The position numbers and the translations under genes were made by a program. A stretch of DNA of 64,000 nt, from assembly GCA_017792425.1 (NCBI GenBank), contig CP051233.1:275457-339456 (forward strand), read 5' to 3'. The notes under the pieces were generated by a model, which was not told where the DNA came from, searched no databases, and saw only the letters and a list, made by a program, of their open reading frames with translations. Source of the stretch: Thalassovita sp. GTDB lineage: Bacteria; Pseudomonadota; Alphaproteobacteria; Rhodobacterales; Rhodobacteraceae. Below are positions 60,944 through 64,000 of this stretch, in pieces. Numbering within the stretch: the first letter of the stretch is position 1; every line of letters starts with the position of its first letter.

Positions 60944-62449
60944 TTATGAGAAAAGTTCCGCGTAGGTTTCCCGCAGCGCCTTTTTCTGGACCTTGCCCAT
61001 CGTGTTGCGCGGCAGTTCGGGCAGGAACAGGATTTTCTTGGGCTGCTTGAACTTGGCCAGCTGGGTGCCGGTCACGGACTCTACCTTTTCCATCGTCAGG
61101 TCCGGTGTTTCGGGGACGACGATGGCCACGACCGCTTCGCCGAAATCGGGATGGGGGACGCCGATGACGGCGCTTTCCAGAACGCCGGGGATGTCGTCGA
61201 TCAGGCTTTCCAGCTCTTTCGGGTAGACGTTGAAGCCGCCTGTGATGATCAGGTCTTTGGCGCGGCCGACGATGGTGACATAGCCATCGGCGTCGCGGGT
61301 GGCCAGATCGCCAGTGATGAACCAGCCGTCGGGGCGCAGTTCCTCGGCGGTTTTTTCCGGCATCTGCCAGTAACCCTGAAAGACATTGTCGCCGCGCACC
61401 TCGATCACGCCGATGTCGCCGGTGGCGACCTCTTGGCCATCGTCCATGATGCGCAGTTCCACGCCCGGCAGCGGAAAGCCCACGGTGCCCGCGCGGCGTT
61501 CGCCGTCATAGGGGTTGGACGTGGACATGTTGGTTTCGGTCATCCCGTAGCGTTCAAGGATGCGGTGGCCGGTGCGCTGTTCCCATTTTTCATGGGTGTC
61601 CACCAGCAGCGGCGCAGAGCCAGAGATGAACAGCCGCATGTTGCGTGACCGGTCCAGCGTCAGGCGCGGATCGGCCAGCAGGCGGGTATAGAACGTGGGC
61701 ACCCCCATCAGCGCGGTGGCCGAGGGCATGGCGTTCAGGATCGCGTCAGAATCGAATTTCGGCAGGAACACCACCGAGGCCCCGGCCAGAAGCGCCACGT
61801 TGGTGGCGACGAACAGCCCGTGGGTGTGGAAGATCGGCAAGGCGTGGATCAGCACGTCATCGGCGCTGAAACGCCACAGGTCGCACAGGCTGATGGAATT
61901 CGAGGCCAGGTTCTTGTGCGACAGCATTGCGCCCTTGGACCGGCCCGTCGTGCCCGAGGTATAGAGGATCGCGGCCAGATCATCGGCGTCACGCGCGACA
62001 GGCTGAAAGGCGGGATTGGCACCGGGCAGGTTGGCGGTCAGCGTGCCTTCGCCCAGCTTGTCCAGGGTGAAAACGGTGGCGTCGCCGGCCAGTTGCGACA
62101 GTTCCGTCAGCCTTGCCGGATCGCAGACCAGCACGCTTGGGGTGGCATCGGACAGGAAATAGGCGACCTCGGCCCCGGTATAGGCTGTGTTGAGCGGCAA
62201 AAAGATCCCGCCCGCCAGAACGGTGCCCAGGTAAAGCTGCACCGCCTCCAGTGTCTTTTCCACCTGCACGGCAACCCGGTCGCCGGGTTCCAGCCCCGCC
62301 GCCAGCAGTTTCTGCGCGATCCGCTGCGCGCCGCTGAACAACTGCGTATAGGTCACGTCCGGCAGGCCGGGGCGGGTGGCGAATACCTTCAGCGGCGTGG
62401 TGTCGGCGGCGTGGGACAGACGGCTGAGCAAGTAGTTCGTCGGATACAT
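60944..62449 (-). CDS. Malonyl-CoA synthetase-like acyl-CoA ligase
   Basis: 501 residues, ANL adenylating enzyme. Core motif YTSGTTGRSKGAMLSH (~170), the acyl/AMP-binding HALPIFHTHGLF, MTETNMST and GDLATRDADGYVTIVGRAKD are all present. HTHGLF and NMST resemble malonate-CoA ligase MatB. Short-chain specificity is inferred from these motifs. AAAGG is before the ATG at 62449. It is divergent from the EamA transporter. Confidence 0.85.
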   Translation of the reverse strand: MYPTNYLLSRLSHAADTTPLKVFATRPGLPDVTYTQLFSGAQRIAQKLLAAGLEPGDRVAVQVEKTLEAVQLYLGTVLAGGIFLPLNTAYTGAEVAYFLSDATPSVLVCDPARLTELSQLAGDATVFTLDKLGEGTLTANLPGANPAFQPVARDADDLAAILYTSGTTGRSKGAMLSHKNLASNSISLCDLWRFSADDVLIHALPIFHTHGLFVATNVALLAGASVVFLPKFDSDAILNAMPSATALMGVPTFYTRLLADPRLTLDRSRNMRLFISGSAPLLVDTHEKWEQRTGHRILERYGMTETNMSTSNPYDGERRAGTVGFPLPGVELRIMDDGQEVATGDIGVIEVRGDNVFQGYWQMPEKTAEELRPDGWFITGDLATRDADGYVTIVGRAKDLIITGGFNVYPKELESLIDDIPGVLESAVIGVPHPDFGEAVVAIVVPETPDLTMEKVESVTGTQLAKFKQPKKILFLPELPRNTMGKVQKKALRETYAELFS

Positions 62450-62573
62450 GGGCGGACCTTTCGGATTGCTGTGCGGCCCAACCGTTTTGGCATGGATTTC
62501 CCCAAGATCAAGGGGACGGATTGACCTTTGTCGAACGTAGGCCCAGCATTGGCGCGCGCGAAGGGGAATTGTC

Positions 62574-63497
62574 ATGCAACCGGTCAAAGGGATCGCACTG
62601 AAGCTGTGTTCAGTGCTTGTGTTCATCATCATGTCAGCGGTGATCAAGGCGACGGCACCGGATGTCCCGGCAGGGCAGGCAGTGTTTTTCCGGTCGCTGT
62701 TCGCGATTCCGGTGATCCTGGGATGGCTGGCGGTCCGCAGGGATTTGCGTACCGGGCTGAAGGTGCAATCGCGCCTGTCGCATTTCTGGCGCGGGTTCGT
62801 GGGCACAGGGGCGATGGGGCTGATGTTCGCCGGTCTGGGTCTTCTGCCGCTACCAGAGGTGACGGCCATCGGATTCGCCGCGCCGCTACTGACGGTGATC
62901 TTTGCGGCGATGTTCCTGGGCGAACAGGTGGGTGTTTTCCGGCTGTCCACGGTGGCGCTGGGGCTGGTGGGGGTGATCATCATCCTGGCCCCGCGGATGA
63001 CGCTGTTGTCGGCCGAAACCGTGGAAATGACCGCGGCGCTGGGGGCGCTGTTTACGCTGATGGGGGCGGTCTGCGCCGCGCTGGCGCAGATTTATGTGCG
63101 CAAGCTGGTGCAGACGGAACAGACCGCCGCCATCGTGTTCTATTTCTCGCTGACGGCGACGGGCCTGTCGCTGCTGACGCTGCCATTTGGCTGGGTGGTG
63201 CCGACCGGGCCGCAGGCGGTGCTGCTGGTGACGGCAGGGATTCTGGGCGGGTTCGGGCAGATCTTCCTGACCTCGGCCTATCGGTTCGCGGGGGCGTCCG
63301 TGGTGGCGCCGTTCGATTACGCGGCGATCCTGTTCGCCATCCTGATCGGATATTTCATCTTTGACGAGGTGCCGACGATGCAGATGCTGGCGGGGTCCGC
63401 CATTGTCGTAGCGGCGGGCGTGTTGATCATCCTGCGTGAACATGCGCTGGGACTGAAACGGTCCAAGGCGCGGTCCGGTATGACCCCGCAGGGCTAG
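62574..63497 (+). CDS. EamA/DMT-family transporter
   Basis: 307 residues with ten predicted membrane helices in two EamA repeats (for example VFIIMSAVIKATAPDV, VEMTAALGALFTLMGAVCAA, ASVVAPFDYAAILFAILIGY). The exchanged metabolite is unknown. GAAGGGG lies seven bases before the ATG. The stop overlaps the end of the leftward oxidase gene by four bases. Confidence 0.85.
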   Translation: MQPVKGIALKLCSVLVFIIMSAVIKATAPDVPAGQAVFFRSLFAIPVILGWLAVRRDLRTGLKVQSRLSHFWRGFVGTGAMGLMFAGLGLLPLPEVTAIGFAAPLLTVIFAAMFLGEQVGVFRLSTVALGLVGVIIILAPRMTLLSAETVEMTAALGALFTLMGAVCAALAQIYVRKLVQTEQTAAIVFYFSLTATGLSLLTLPFGWVVPTGPQAVLLVTAGILGGFGQIFLTSAYRFAGASVVAPFDYAAILFAILIGYFIFDEVPTMQMLAGSAIVVAAGVLIILREHALGLKRSKARSGMTPQG

Positions 63498-64000
63498 CGG
63501 CCACTGATAGCGGCGGCGATGTAACCGGGAGCCATCAACAACCGGCGGTGGCGGCCCAGCGGGAATCGTTTGGGGATGGTTTGCAGCATGGCCGGATAGT
63601 GCGGGCCGGAATCCTGCGCCAGCGCCAGACGCGCCAGCAACTGGCCGGCATGGGTGCCCATCGCCACACCGTTTCCGTGATAGGCGAACCCGGCAAAGGC
63701 GCCGGGCATCTCTGGCACCGGGCCGACATAGGGAGACAGCTTTGCCGTGAACGCCAGCGCGCCGTTCCAGCTGTGCGGGGTTGCAACATGTTTCCAGAAC
63801 GGGAATGCCTGCTCGAACTGGCGGCGGGTGCGCTGCTGCAGGGTGGCAAAGGCGCGGGGGCCGGAAAACAGCCCGCCACGCATCCCGAACAGGAACCGCC
63901 CGTCTGGCATCAGGCGGAAATAGTGCAGCAGGGTCTGGTGAGTATAGGCCATCTGCGCGCTGGACCAGCCATCGGCGATTTCCTGATCGGTCAGCGGGCG
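63494..64000 (-). CDS. FAD-dependent amine/amino-acid oxidase, C-terminal part (5' end outside window)
   Basis: The frame is open to the right edge, so the N-terminal FAD-binding half is missing. Visible ~168 residues include LLHYFRLMPDGRFLFGMRGG, VGPVPEMPGAFAGFAYHGNG and GTHAGQLLARLAL, the C-terminal FAD-contact pattern of DadA/PuuB-type oxidases. Substrate cannot be assigned. Its stop overlaps the EamA gene's end by four bases (CTAG). Confidence 0.85.
   Translation of the reverse strand, partial: RPLTDQEIADGWSSAQMAYTHQTLLHYFRLMPDGRFLFGMRGGLFSGPRAFATLQQRTRRQFEQAFPFWKHVATPHSWNGALAFTAKLSPYVGPVPEMPGAFAGFAYHGNGVAMGTHAGQLLARLALAQDSGPHYPAMLQTIPKRFPLGRHRRLLMAPGYIAAAISGR

Noticed and set aside
62450..62983. 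Longer N-terminus for the acyl-CoA synthetase
   Set aside because: The extra residues are Pro/Ser/Arg-rich and run antisense through the EamA gene; the ATG at 62449 starts a normal ANL enzyme.

Overview
The window is chromosomal DNA of an alphaproteobacterium, most likely a Rhodobacterales (Roseobacter-group) species. The evidence is the high G+C content, the Rhodobacterales-like gene neighbourhoods (NDUFA9-like protein beside uppP, lptCAB-hpf-ptsN, a GST beside queG, CysQ beside an ABC-2 glycan permease), ubiquinone and NDUFAF5-type genes, and CTTG-N17/18-CYTATAT heat-shock promoters. Taxonomy is inferred from gene content and motif memory, not from a database search. About 64 protein genes and one tRNA are visible. 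There is no rRNA, IS element, prophage or CRISPR array. No gap between genes exceeds 300 bases; the longest (51503-51746, 45015-45253, 49845-50068, 60728-60943, 33600-33810) hold promoters, hairpins or nothing recognisable.

Layout. 1-14.7 kb: tail of ilvA, a divergent Hpt / response-regulator-phosphatase pair, NUDIX enzymes, heat-shock-driven hslO, cca, an rRNA m5U methyltransferase, two L,D-transpeptidases flanking a CAP lipoprotein, hemH, an NDUFAF5-like gene, comF, grxC, a nitrilase-fold amidase, a MarR regulator and ubiG. 14.7-21.3 kb: pip, then rimP-nusA-ylxR-infB behind a terminator-like leader. 21.3-24.1 kb: a leftward unit ppiC-like, argJ, mutT and a 45-residue small gene. 24.2-29.6 kb: secA, an unknown exported protein and a phosphate-binding/OmpA fusion. 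29.6-33.6 kb: radC, dnaJ, dnaK (RpoH promoter), with alkB divergent.

34.4-43.9 kb is the most distinctive region: an ABC-2 glycan exporter permease, CysQ (removes PAP, the product of sulfotransferases), four glycosyltransferases, GalU, and a protein that appears to carry two sulfotransferase domains in tandem. Together they suggest assembly and export of a sulfated surface glycan, with CysQ clearing the by-product. No ATPase partner for the permease lies in the window.

43.9-49.8 kb: ptsN, hpf, lptB, lptA, lptC and a short RNase D (all leftward; rpoN, which sits between lptB and hpf in many Proteobacteria, is absent), tRNA-Leu(CAG), an NDUFA9-like gene and uppP. 50-56.3 kb: glutamate synthase gltD then gltB. 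56.4-64 kb: mtgA, GST, queG (after a G+C-rich palindromic intergenic element), msrB-msrA, a small outer-membrane barrel, a MatB-like acyl-CoA synthetase, an EamA transporter and the end of an FAD-dependent amine/amino-acid oxidase cut by the window edge.
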